This document shows, in pieces, positions 1 through 8,179 of a DNA stretch of 64,000 bases. Position 1 is the first letter of the stretch. Each line of letters begins with the position of its first letter. The notes under the pieces were generated by a model. The model made no database searches. It was given only the letters and a program-made list of their open reading frames with translations, and was not told the origin of the DNA. The position numbers were made by a program, and so were the translations under genes. Origin of the DNA: Paenibacillus sp. CAA11 (GTDB lineage Bacteria; Bacillota; Bacilli; Paenibacillales; Paenibacillaceae); assembly GCF_003060825.1 (NCBI RefSeq), contig NZ_CP028922.1, positions 4,433,001-4,497,000 on the forward strand. The letters are read 5' to 3'.

Positions 1-593
1 TCGGTTCCGAATCTTCCGTTCAAAAAGGACTCTACGAGCAATATAACGCTATTGCTCCTACGTATGTCCTCGGCGATGCCGTGAACAAAGACTGGCGCGA
101 GACGCTTAAGAAGATCGGTGAACTGCTGGGCAAGAGCGATGCAGCTGAGCAGGCCCTGAACACCTATGATCAGAAAGCTACAGAAACCAAAGAAAGGCTG
201 GCTTCCTCGGTAGGCAAGCAGTCTGCTGCAATTATGTGGCTGACGCAAAAGCAATTCTATATCGTAGGTCCTAAAGTATCCAGCGGTGCAGTGGTTTACG
301 GCGATCTGGGCATGACCGTGCCTAAGCTGGTATCGGAGCTTCCAGACGGTGCTGCAAGCTGGAATTCCATCTCTTTGGAGAAGCTGTCAGAGCTTGATGC
401 CGACCATATCTTCCTGATCAATAGTGATAAAGGACAGGATGCTTCCACGCTGAACAATCCGATCTGGAAAGGCCTCAAGGCTGTAAAAGAAGGCCATGTC
501 TATGAAATGGACACAAAGAGCAGCTGGCTTTACAGCGGCGCGCTAGCCGGTGAGCAGATGATGGATGATGTAACCAAGGCACTGGTGAAATAA
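1..593 (+). CDS. Siderophore ABC transporter substrate-binding protein (C-terminal fragment)
   Basis: The reading frame is open from base 3, so this is the C-terminal part (about 196 residues) of a protein that starts outside the window. The visible segment has the two features of an iron-siderophore (FecB/BtuF-fold) binding lobe: a stretch ending VVYGDLGMTVPKL, and a final domain with LSELDADHIFLINSD followed by NPIWKGLKAVKEGHVYEMD. Such proteins capture ferric siderophores outside the membrane and deliver them to a FecCD permease. The gene ends 17 bases before a strong hairpin, so it is the last gene of its unit. The ligand cannot be told from the fragment. Family call is secure; the siderophore specificity is unknown. 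Confidence 0.85.
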   Translation, partial: GSESSVQKGLYEQYNAIAPTYVLGDAVNKDWRETLKKIGELLGKSDAAEQALNTYDQKATETKERLASSVGKQSAAIMWLTQKQFYIVGPKVSSGAVVYGDLGMTVPKLVSELPDGAASWNSISLEKLSELDADHIFLINSDKGQDASTLNNPIWKGLKAVKEGHVYEMDTKSSWLYSGALAGEQMMDDVTKALVK

Positions 594-609
594 ATAGGTT
601 CTATCTACG

Positions 610-649
610 AGAACAGCCTCAATAACCCTTAAGTTATTGAGGCTGTTCT
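610..649 (+). terminator. Hairpin terminator after the siderophore-binding protein
   Basis: A perfect 17-bp stem (610-626 with 633-649) and a 6-base loop start 17 bases after the stop codon. The following bases are AT-rich (AATATTATCT) but lack a clean T-run, so efficiency on the plus strand is uncertain. Confidence 0.75.
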
Positions 650-1018
650 AATATTATCTAATAATGATTATGAAGCCGTGCGAGGCGCAAGAGGAACCTA
701 ATTATCATCAATAAGTCTATGAAACCTGGAGCAAGCTCGGATAATTAAAGCCTGAATTTCTATCATATGGTATATTGACTATTTATATTTAACAAGATAA
801 TATGATTGGTGTATAAGGAATATTATGTTATTTATACCAGCCCTTCATTCTTTAACCTGCTGTCCGCAATAACCACCTCTGCCTAAGCTTACCTCTAAAA
901 CTTCTAAGATTAACTCTCTTTTTTCATGACAAACCATTATCTATTTTACTGATACCTAATCCCATTCTACCACACTCGGTACATATTGCTCTCTATAAAT
1001 TGTATACGCTTCCATAGC
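650..1018. other. Non-coding AT-rich spacer upstream of the xyloglucanase
   Basis: I see no convincing gene here. The stretch is AT-rich, has no open frame with a ribosome-binding site on either strand, and probably carries the promoter region of the GH74 gene. No -10/-35 pair stands out clearly enough to call. Confidence 0.5.
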
Positions 1019-1038
1019 TATAGTCTAATTATAGTCTA
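1019..1038 (+). repeat. Tandem direct repeat TATAGTCTA in the GH74 promoter region
   Basis: The 9-mer TATAGTCTA occurs at 1019-1027 and again at 1030-1038, a period of 11 bases (one helical turn). It sits just upstream of the orphan Shine-Dalgarno element of the xyloglucanase leader. It could be a -10 region or a binding site for a regulator that contacts one DNA face. Which of these is unknown. Confidence 0.4.
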
Positions 1039-1049
1039 CTATTTCTATT

Positions 1050-1060
1050 AAAGGAGGTGA
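1050..1060 (+). promoter_or_regulatory. Orphan perfect Shine-Dalgarno sequence, possible 5' mRNA stabiliser
   Basis: AAAGGAGGTGA is complementary to the 16S anti-Shine-Dalgarno end but lies about 140 bases before the GH74 start. The only nearby ATG (1061) is 3 bases away, too close for efficient initiation, and opens just 13 codons. Between it and the real start are short hairpins such as TAGC-CAA-GCTA. This resembles the STAB-SD elements that protect cry3A-type mRNAs in Bacillus; that role is inference. Confidence 0.4.
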
Positions 1061-1200
1061 ATGCCTGCAATCTCATACCGCCCACTTCTGCAAGAAGGAT
1101 AGCCAAGCTATGAGCTCCATGATCTCTCCTAACGGTACTTGCCGCAAGACTGTATGACCTGTTTACCCATGCAAAATAATTTGTAGGGAGGTTTGATGAA

Positions 1201-4200
1201 GTGAGTAAAAAACGTTTTGGCAAAATGATGGGACTTGTGCTTGCCGCTGCAATGATCGGGACATCCTTTGTAGGCATGCCGACCGGCGCAAAGGCTGCAC
1301 CAAGCGAGGCTTATACGTGGAGGAATGTGGTAACAGGAGGCGGTGGGGGCTTTGTTCCCGGAATTATTTTTAACACGTCCGAGAAGGACTTAGTCTATGC
1401 GAGAACGGATATCGGCGGTGCCTACCGCTGGAACCCTTCGAATAACAGCTGGATTCCGCTTACGGATTCCGTGGGCTTTGTGGACTGGAACAAGAATGGT
1501 GTGGATGCGCTGGCTACAGATGCCATAGACCCTAATCGGGTCTACATGGCTACCGGAACGTATACCAATGATTGGGACCCGGACAACGGTCAGATCATGC
1601 GCTCCACAGATCGAGGCAATACATGGGAGGTTACCAAGCTCCCCTTTAAGGTGGGGGGCAATATGCCCGGACGTTCTCTCGGCGAGCGGCTGATGATCGA
1701 TCCTAACAAGAACAGCATTCTATACTTCGGAGCCCGCAGCGGCAACGGGCTATGGCGAAGCACGGACTACGGCGTAACCTGGAATAAGGTAACGAGTTTC
1801 CCCAACCCGGGAACCTATGTCGAGGACCCCTCTTACCCTTATACCAGCGATATTGTCGGACTAGCCTGGATCACCTTCGATCCCAGCACCGGCTCGCCGG
1901 GGCAGGCTACCCAGACCATTTACGTCGGCGTTGCGGACAAAAAGGAAAGCGTTTACCGGAGCACGGACGGTGGTGCGACCTGGTCCGCTGTACCTGGGCA
2001 GCCGACCGGCTTCGTTCCGCATCATGGGGTCTTATCCGCCAATGGGAATCTGTATATTTCCTACAGCGAGAAAGCCGGTCCGTATGATGGCCGGAAGGGC
2101 GAGGTCTGGAAGTTCAATACCGCTACCGGTAAATGGACCGATATCAGCCCGGTTCCCTCCAGCAGTGCGGATAATATCTTCGGCTATGGCGGCCTGGCTG
2201 TGGATGCCCAGCATCCGGATACGCTGATGGTAGCGACTATGAACGCCTGGTGGCCGGATGAGACGATTTACCGCAGTACAGACGGCGGAGCAACCTGGAG
2301 CCCCATCTGGGAATGGGATGGCTACCCCAGCCGCAAACTGCGCTATACGCTGGACATCTCGGGCGCCCCATGGCTTGATTTCAACACCCAGCCAGAGCCT
2401 CCTGAAGTCACTCCGAAGCTTGGCTGGATGATCGGGGACCTGGAGATTGATCCTTTTAACTCGGACAAAATGCTCTATGGGACCGGAGCAACCATTTATG
2501 GCACGAACAATCTGACCAACTGGGATAAGGGCGGCAAAATTAACATCGCCGTAGCGGCGAAGGGCGTGGAGGAAACCGCCGTAATAGACCTGATCAGCCC
2601 GCCTGCCGGCGCTCATCTGATCAGCGGTCTGGGGGACGTTACCGGCTTCCGCCACGACGATCTCACCAAAGCTCCCGCCAAGATGATGATCAATCCTAGA
2701 AGCACGACCGGGATGGACTATGCCGAGCTTGATCCAAGCTTCATTGTGCGTGTCGGTACGGCGGACAAGCAGAAGTATCCCAACTCCAAATCCATCGGCT
2801 TCTCCCGGGATGGCGGGTCCAACTGGTATGAGGCTAGCTCAGAGCCTGCCGGAACTACAGGCGGCGGCTATGTTGCTCTCTCAGCCGACGGCAATGCTGT
2901 TCTGTGGAGCACGTCCGATAAAGGTGTCTTCGTCTCCAAATCGAGCAACAGCTCGTGGACTGCCAGCACCGGCGTCCCTGCTGGAGCGAAGATTGCTTCG
3001 GACCGGGTCAACCCCAAGAAATTTTACGCTTCACTGAACGGTAAATTCTATGTAAGCACCGACGGCGGAGCTACATTCACAGCCTCAGCGGCAACCGGCT
3101 TGCCGACACAAGGAGACTTGAACTTCAAGGCCATGCCTGGCCGGGAGGGTGATATCTGGCTGGCCGGAGGCAGCACAAGCTCCGCTTATGGCCTGTGGCA
3201 CTCCACCGATTCAGGGGCAACTTTCACGAAGCTTAGCAACGTGGAAGAAGCCAATGTGATCGGCTTCGGCAAGGCAGCGCCTGGCCAAAGCTACATGGCG
3301 CTCTACACCAGCGCCAAGATTGATGGCGTTCGCGGCATTTTCCGCTCCGATGATGCCGGCGCCTCCTGGGAGCGGATCAATGATGACCAGCACCAATACG
3401 CCTCGACCAACTCGGCCATTACCGGAGATCCGCGGATTTATGGACGCGTCTATCTGGGCACTAATGGTCGCGGCATCATCTACGCTGACCGGGAAGGCGG
3501 CCCGGTAGAGCCTGTACAGAACTCTACTATATCTCCGGCTGCTGCCTCCTTCGACAAGCAGGCAGGCAAGCAGGCCGACATTTCCGTCACTTTGACGCTG
3601 AACGGCAATACGCTGAAGGACATCCTGAACGGCTCTAAGCCGCTGACAGCCGGGACGAATTATACCCTGAGCGGCAGCTCCGTGACGCTGAGCAAGTCCT
3701 ATCTTGCTCAGCTCCCGAACGGCTCCGCCACCTTGACGTTCCGCTTCAGCGCTGGAGCAGACGCGCTGCTCACGTTGTCCGTCAGCGACTCTACGGCGTC
3801 CCAGCAGCCGTCGATTAGCCCGGCAGCCGCCACCTTCGATAAGAAGGTGGAGAATCAGGCCGATATTCCGGTGGCCCTGAACTTACACGGCAGCAGCCTG
3901 ACGGGCATTCTGAACGGGTCCAAACCGCTTGTCAGCGGGACGGACTATACCTTGAGCGGCAGCACCGTGACACTGAGCAAGTCTTATCTTGCTCAGCTTC
4001 CCGCGGGAGCAACGCAGCTTGCCTTTACCTTTAGCCAAGGAAGCCCGGCGATGCTGAGCTTAACCGTGAAGGATACGACGAATGCCCCTGCAGGCGCGTT
4101 CAAGGTGCAGACGTATAATGGAAGCACGGCTGCCACGGTCAACACGCTTAATCCGCGGATTAAGCTGACGAATACCGGAACGGAAAGCCTTAATCTGGCC

Positions 4201-4545
4201 GAAGTGAAGCTGCGCTATTACTATACGGCAGACAGCAGCAAGGCTCAGAATATATTCTTCGACTGGTCGACCGTCGGCAGCGCCAATCTGACCGGAATTT
4301 TCGGCTCCGTGAAGGCCCCGACGCCCCATGCGGATACTTATGCCGAAATTGGCTTTAAGGATAGCGCAGGCAGCCTCGCCCCCGGACAGAGCCTGGAGAT
4401 TCAAGTCCGAATCTCCAAGGAGGACTGGAGCGACTATACACAAACCGAGGATTATTCCTTTGACGCTTCCGCTAGTTCCTACACGGACCGCACCACGGTC
4501 ACGGGATTTGTAGGCGGAAACCTGGTTTGGGGAATAGAGCCCTAA
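1201..4545 (+). CDS. Secreted GH74 xyloglucanase with two X2 modules and a CBM3
   Basis: Predicted xyloglucan-specific endo-beta-1,4-glucanase, exported to cut plant-wall xyloglucan. A GTG start is chosen because AGGGAGG (1185-1191) lies 9 bases upstream. Residues 1-32 are a Sec signal peptide ending AKA. Residues ~33-765 form the GH74 double seven-bladed propeller, with Asp-box repeats such as STDRGNTW, STDYGVTW and STDGGATW. The two catalytic aspartates fall at D70 (ARTDIGGAY) and D479 (LGDVTGF), the positions known for clostridial Xgh74A. Two similar X2 modules follow (~775-863 and ~869-960, each with LSGSxVTLSKSYLAQLP), then a CBM3 cellulose-binding module (~967-1114) ending LVWGIEP. At 1114 residues it is full length, and it forms a single-gene unit with its own terminator. 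Family and architecture are secure; substrate preference is from the family. Confidence 0.95.
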   Translation: MSKKRFGKMMGLVLAAAMIGTSFVGMPTGAKAAPSEAYTWRNVVTGGGGGFVPGIIFNTSEKDLVYARTDIGGAYRWNPSNNSWIPLTDSVGFVDWNKNGVDALATDAIDPNRVYMATGTYTNDWDPDNGQIMRSTDRGNTWEVTKLPFKVGGNMPGRSLGERLMIDPNKNSILYFGARSGNGLWRSTDYGVTWNKVTSFPNPGTYVEDPSYPYTSDIVGLAWITFDPSTGSPGQATQTIYVGVADKKESVYRSTDGGATWSAVPGQPTGFVPHHGVLSANGNLYISYSEKAGPYDGRKGEVWKFNTATGKWTDISPVPSSSADNIFGYGGLAVDAQHPDTLMVATMNAWWPDETIYRSTDGGATWSPIWEWDGYPSRKLRYTLDISGAPWLDFNTQPEPPEVTPKLGWMIGDLEIDPFNSDKMLYGTGATIYGTNNLTNWDKGGKINIAVAAKGVEETAVIDLISPPAGAHLISGLGDVTGFRHDDLTKAPAKMMINPRSTTGMDYAELDPSFIVRVGTADKQKYPNSKSIGFSRDGGSNWYEASSEPAGTTGGGYVALSADGNAVLWSTSDKGVFVSKSSNSSWTASTGVPAGAKIASDRVNPKKFYASLNGKFYVSTDGGATFTASAATGLPTQGDLNFKAMPGREGDIWLAGGSTSSAYGLWHSTDSGATFTKLSNVEEANVIGFGKAAPGQSYMALYTSAKIDGVRGIFRSDDAGASWERINDDQHQYASTNSAITGDPRIYGRVYLGTNGRGIIYADREGGPVEPVQNSTISPAAASFDKQAGKQADISVTLTLNGNTLKDILNGSKPLTAGTNYTLSGSSVTLSKSYLAQLPNGSATLTFRFSAGADALLTLSVSDSTASQQPSISPAAATFDKKVENQADIPVALNLHGSSLTGILNGSKPLVSGTDYTLSGSTVTLSKSYLAQLPAGATQLAFTFSQGSPAMLSLTVKDTTNAPAGAFKVQTYNGSTAATVNTLNPRIKLTNTGTESLNLAEVKLRYYYTADSSKAQNIFFDWSTVGSANLTGIFGSVKAPTPHADTYAEIGFKDSAGSLAPGQSLEIQVRISKEDWSDYTQTEDYSFDASASSYTDRTTVTGFVGGNLVWGIEP

Positions 4546-4601
4546 GAACGGGGAGGTTAACTGACCCATGGCATCAAAGATAGCATCGCTGTCATAACAA
4601 G

Positions 4602-4639
4602 AGCCCCCTTATAGTGGCCATGGTCGCTATAAGGGGGCT
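4602..4639 (+). terminator. Rho-independent terminator of the xyloglucanase gene
   Basis: A 13-bp stem (4602-4614 with 4627-4639), GC-rich at its base, is followed by TCTTTTTTT. It lies 56 bases after the stop codon. Confidence 0.93.
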
Positions 4640-4894
4640 TCTTTTTTTAAGATAGGCCCTCCATTATCTGAACTTTACTGCCGGTTCTTTAGATCTCCAT
4701 ACACTATAGGGGTTAACCGTCTTTACCCGGGAGATCAAGATAAATTGTCTGATCCTCAGTGACCAAGGACCGAGCGAGACAAATGCAAGGACTGATTTAT
4801 CTCAAAGAGAGGATGCTATCCAGCAGCTGTCAGCTGTTTAGCTGATATACTTACTTCTGTTCATATTCCCCTGATCAGCTCCCGCTTCTTCCTC
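4640..4894. other. Intergenic spacer between convergent genes
   Basis: About 250 bases between the GH74 terminator and the end of the minus-strand acetyltransferase gene. I see no gene, no repeat of note and no clear terminator for the minus strand. Confidence 0.5.
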
Positions 4895-5479
4895 CTAAAG
4901 CTCGTATACTACCTGAACGAGCCCCGAATCTGAAGGCTGCGCGTTTAGCTCTTCGGCGGTTATCGCATACAGCACATGATCCGCCCAGCTTCCGTTAATC
5001 TTCAAATAGCGCTGTGCCAGCCCCTCTTCACGAAAGCCCGCCTTCCCCAGCACTCTTCGCGACGGCAGGTTATGCGGCATCACCGCCGCTTGAATCCGGT
5101 GCAGCCCCAACTGTTCGAAAGCAAACCCGACGCACCCACGCACCGCCAGCGACATGTATCCCTTACCATTATGATCCTTATCCATAAAATAACCCAAATT
5201 CGCATTCTGAAAGGGACCGCGCGCAATGCCCGAGAGTTCAATTCTGCCTATAAGCAGATCCGCCCTGCGTATAAAAATACCAAACACCTGCCCTAGTCCG
5301 CTTCTCGCAGCCTCATGGCTATGTCCAATCTGCTTCCGCTGTTCTTCCAGGGTCAAATAGCCTTCGGGCCGAATCGGTTCATACGGCTGCAAAAAAGCCC
5401 GGTTCCGCACTCGCAAGTCCAGCAGCTGCTCCGCATCTTCTTCCCGAAGCGGCCTTAATTCAATCTGTACATCCTGCAT
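4895..5479 (-). CDS. GNAT acetyltransferase, RimJ/RimL-like
   Basis: A 194-residue Gcn5-related N-acetyltransferase that would transfer acetyl from acetyl-CoA to an amine. It begins IELRPLREEDAEQLLDLR (strand 1 and helix 1 of RimJ/L enzymes). It has the family's mid-region NLGYFMDKDHNGKGYMSLAV, which forms the acetyl-CoA pyrophosphate loop, and the late segment HRIQAAVMPHNLPSRRVLGKAGF typical of alanine N-acetyltransferases (quoted in halves: HRIQAAVMPHN / LPSRRVLGKAGF). AGGAGG lies 8 bases before the ATG and overlaps the end of the preceding gene, so the two are translationally coupled. Substrate could be a ribosomal protein N-terminus or a small amine; the sequence does not decide. Confidence 0.85.
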   Translation of the reverse strand: MQDVQIELRPLREEDAEQLLDLRVRNRAFLQPYEPIRPEGYLTLEEQRKQIGHSHEAARSGLGQVFGIFIRRADLLIGRIELSGIARGPFQNANLGYFMDKDHNGKGYMSLAVRGCVGFAFEQLGLHRIQAAVMPHNLPSRRVLGKAGFREEGLAQRYLKINGSWADHVLYAITAEELNAQPSDSGLVQVVYEL

Positions 5480-5482
5480 ATA

Positions 5483-6229
5483 TTAGGACCTCCTATCCCA
5501 AAGGGTATGGCCCGGGCCGAGATCAACTTCATGAAAGCCGGCCATCCGACGGGCCTGGTACCGCAGCGGGCTGCTGCTGCCCATAAGAAGGATGTTCTGC
5601 CGCTCACCAGCCGATCCCTGCGGCAGCGCAAAGGCCTTGATGTAAGGATACGTCTCGCTAAGCGTCGTATGGACGGCGAGCACCAACTGATCCTGCTTCC
5701 CCCGCCCCATAATATTGATCAGGATGGCGCCTCTCGAATCAAGACGCTCCTTCGCCATCTCGAAGAAGGGCTTCGTCACGAGATGCTGCGGTGTCCCGCT
5801 TGAAGTAAAGGCATCCAGAATCAGATAATCATAGCTTCCTGCAGGCTCGCGGGCCAGCAGCTCCCGCCCATCACCAACAAGCACATTCTGGTGGCGGTAC
5901 CCAAAATACTCCCTGCTCAGCTCTACAACCTGAGGGTCCAGCTCGGCCACCTTAAATTGCTGTTCAGGGTACTGCCCCGGCAGTGTTCCCACGCCATGCC
6001 CGATCATAAACACAGCCTCGAATCCGGGAAGATTGTGCTCCATCAAATGCATCATAGCTCTTGGATACTCAAATAGGACCCGCTGCGGGTCCTTCAGATC
6101 CAGGGCCCCCTGCACCGCCTCACCCGAAAACTCCAGCAGCCTGAAGTTCCCCTTCCGACCGTCAAATTCCTCTGCATCATATACCGCTATATCATGGTGA
6201 TCCGTGGCCGCTTGATAGAGCAGCTTCAT
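5483..6229 (-). CDS. Spermidine-synthase-like methyltransferase-fold protein
   Basis: Predicted 248-residue Rossmann-fold protein of the spermidine/spermine synthase superfamily. The ATG at 6229 is preferred to an earlier in-frame start at 6283 because AAGGAGG precedes it by 9 bases. The middle carries the nucleoside-binding signature: VFMIGHGVGTLPGQYP, then AELDPQVVELSREYFG, VLVGDGRELL and YDYLILDAFTSSGTPQHLVT. The usual GGGDG loop reads IGHGVG, and the N-terminal beta-domain of true SpeE is very short, so polyamine synthesis is not assured. It may be one of the stand-alone SpeE-like proteins of unknown substrate. It precedes the GNAT gene by 3 bases in one operon, which could hint at polyamine synthesis and acetylation. 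Confidence 0.75.
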   Translation of the reverse strand: MKLLYQAATDHHDIAVYDAEEFDGRKGNFRLLEFSGEAVQGALDLKDPQRVLFEYPRAMMHLMEHNLPGFEAVFMIGHGVGTLPGQYPEQQFKVAELDPQVVELSREYFGYRHQNVLVGDGRELLAREPAGSYDYLILDAFTSSGTPQHLVTKPFFEMAKERLDSRGAILINIMGRGKQDQLVLAVHTTLSETYPYIKAFALPQGSAGERQNILLMGSSSPLRYQARRMAGFHEVDLGPGHTLWDRRS

Positions 6230-6356
6230 CACGAATCGCCTCCTTCCACCATGCCTGTGCACTGCATTCTTGTCCAGGGCCAAAGCCGCTGATCTGCTGC
6301 ATTCGCCTCCGGATGATTATTATATCTCTCGATCACGGCCAAGGCCAACCCCAAAA

Positions 6357-6397
6357 AAGCGTGTACGGCAAGAGCTTACCTGCTCCCGTACACGCTT
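6357..6397 (-). terminator. Terminator of the cyd operon
   Basis: A 12-bp stem (AAGCGTGTACGG 6357-6368 with 6386-6397) is followed on the minus strand by TTTT after the left arm. It lies about 45 bases past the cydC stop. Confidence 0.9.
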
Positions 6398-6439
6398 ATA
6401 AATTACATAGTTTAGCGCATGAGTCATCATCAGCCCTCT

Positions 6440-8179
6440 CTATGAGGGCCGATCCAGCGCATACAGTCTCCGGTAGCGCTCGGAGCTCTCAAGCAGCTCC
6501 GCATGCGTGCCCCGCATCTCAACACGGCCGCGATCCATGAAGATGATCTCATCCATTCGCTCGGCTGCTGCCAAATGGTGAGTCACCCATATCAAGGTCT
6601 TCCCTTCAACAGCGGAGAAAATCGTCGACAGCAGCTCACGCTCGGTATGAGGGTCCAGCCCTACAGTGGGTTCATCCAGAATCACCACAGGCGTATTCTG
6701 AAGCAGTATCCGGGCCAGAGCTACACGCTGTCGCTCTCCACCCGAGAAGCGCTGCCCCGTCTCGCGCATCGGCGTATCATAACCTTCAGGGAGAGAATCA
6801 ATCAGCGTGCCGATTCGGGCGACCGCGGCGGCCTGTCTCAGCTCCTCCTCGCTTGCATCCAGCTTACCGAGGCGCATATTATTGGCAACGGTCGTATCGA
6901 ACAGATGCGGCGACTGATTCAGCACGGCAATGATCCGGGCCATATCCTCGCCGTAGCGCATCGCGGACTGGCCGTTGAGATGAACTGCGCCCGTGCTGGG
7001 CACCAGGGCGCCTTGGATAAGCTTCAGCAGGGTGGACTTGCCTGCCCCGCTGCGTCCGATGATCGCCACCTTTTTCCCTTGCGGAATATCCAGGCTCACA
7101 CCGTCAACCGACTTTTGCCCAGCTGCCCCGTAGGCAAAAGACACTTCCTCAAGGTGAATATGAACCTCGCGCTCTGCCTGCAACAGAGCCTCCTCTTGAA
7201 TATGGCTGCCCTGAGGAATCCCTGCCGACGGATCGGTAATGCGATTCAGCCGCTCCAGTGAATCCTGGTACTGAGGAACACGCTCAACAGCCTCCGCGAT
7301 GGGCAGGAATGCATCCATCAGTGGGAAGACGACGAGCACAAAAGCTGCGATCAGCGTGCCGTCAATCGAGCCGTCAGCATAGCTCTGTCCGGACCAATAT
7401 ATGGTCGTTACGACTACAGCGCCGACAATGAGCTGCGCGGCAAATGACCGCCACCGCACCCAGGTACGAAGGGACCGCTCGATGTCGGTCACACGGGCCT
7501 CATCAGCTTCATATGATTTCACAAACTGTGGCGCCCGGCCGCTGATGACATAATCGCTAATGCCCATAACGGCATCGGTCAGCCTCTGATACAATGCGCC
7601 GCGATCCTGCTTCAAACGGCGGTGCCTTGCCCGGGTAAGCCGCCAGGAAATCCAGGGCAGCACCGCAACGAGCACGAAAATATAACCCGCGGCAAACAGC
7701 GCAAATTGCCCATCGAATCTTCCGACAGCCACGATGGCCAGAATGTACAAGACTAGAGCGGTTATACCGGGAAAGACGGTGCGAATGTAGACATTTTGCA
7801 GGTTCTCAATATCCTCGGCCAGTACACCTAGAATGTCCCCCGTACGATACCGGGATTTAAGGAACAACGCCTGGGGCTCAAGGATTCGGTATAGGCGGAC
7901 CCGCATTTTAGAGAGGATCCGGAGCACCGCATCGTGCCCTACGAGACGTTCTACATAATGCAGAACCGACCGGCTGATCCCAAAGGTCCGAACGCCGACG
8001 ACCGGAATATAGACCATCAGAATATTTTCCGGGCGAAGTGATGCCTTGGAGATTAAATAGCCGGAGGTGAACATCAGCATCGCTGCAGAGAGAAGGGTGA
8101 GAATGCTCAGCAGCACGATGATGGCGAACCGCCAGAAATAGCTTTTGACATAAGGGCGGAACCACGATTGCCCGTTCAT
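6440..8179 (-). CDS. cydC: Thiol reductant ABC exporter subunit CydC
   Basis: The 579-residue half-transporter that pairs with CydD to export cysteine/glutathione-type thiols, needed to assemble cytochrome bd. N-terminal half: six membrane helices, starting FAIIVLLSILTLLSAAMLMF, with the CydC-typical segment GVRTFGISRSVLHYVERLVGHD (in parts: GVRTFGISRSV, LHYVERLVGHD). C-terminal half: ATPase domain with Walker A GRSGAGKST, signature FSGGERQRVALARI, Walker B VVILDEPTVGLD and an H-loop (VTHHL). The ATG overlaps the cydD stop by 4 bases (ATGA), and it is the last gene before the operon terminator. Assignment as CydC rather than CydD rests on order and the YVERLVGHD segment. Confidence 0.93.
   Translation of the reverse strand: MNGQSWFRPYVKSYFWRFAIIVLLSILTLLSAAMLMFTSGYLISKASLRPENILMVYIPVVGVRTFGISRSVLHYVERLVGHDAVLRILSKMRVRLYRILEPQALFLKSRYRTGDILGVLAEDIENLQNVYIRTVFPGITALVLYILAIVAVGRFDGQFALFAAGYIFVLVAVLPWISWRLTRARHRRLKQDRGALYQRLTDAVMGISDYVISGRAPQFVKSYEADEARVTDIERSLRTWVRWRSFAAQLIVGAVVVTTIYWSGQSYADGSIDGTLIAAFVLVVFPLMDAFLPIAEAVERVPQYQDSLERLNRITDPSAGIPQGSHIQEEALLQAEREVHIHLEEVSFAYGAAGQKSVDGVSLDIPQGKKVAIIGRSGAGKSTLLKLIQGALVPSTGAVHLNGQSAMRYGEDMARIIAVLNQSPHLFDTTVANNMRLGKLDASEEELRQAAAVARIGTLIDSLPEGYDTPMRETGQRFSGGERQRVALARILLQNTPVVILDEPTVGLDPHTERELLSTIFSAVEGKTLIWVTHHLAAAERMDEIIFMDRGRVEMRGTHAELLESSERYRRLYALDRPS

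Noticed and set aside
1061-1102. 13-codon ORF directly after the orphan Shine-Dalgarno sequence, as a leader peptide
   Set aside because: The ATG is only 3 bases from GGAGG, too close for efficient initiation, and the peptide shows no run of a regulatory amino acid.
1050-1200. Cyclic di-GMP or other known riboswitch in the GH74 leader
   Set aside because: Short hairpins and a GATAGCCA string are present, but the ordered GEMM motifs (GCAAA, GGGACGCAAAG, tetraloop receptor) are missing.
2032-2655. 207-codon open frame antisense to the xyloglucanase gene
   Set aside because: It is the complement of conserved GH74 coding sequence, has no ribosome-binding site and no recognisable domain.
6313-6540. 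Small plus-strand frame over the cyd terminator
   Set aside because: It crosses a strong terminator and the cydC 3' end and lacks a ribosome-binding site.
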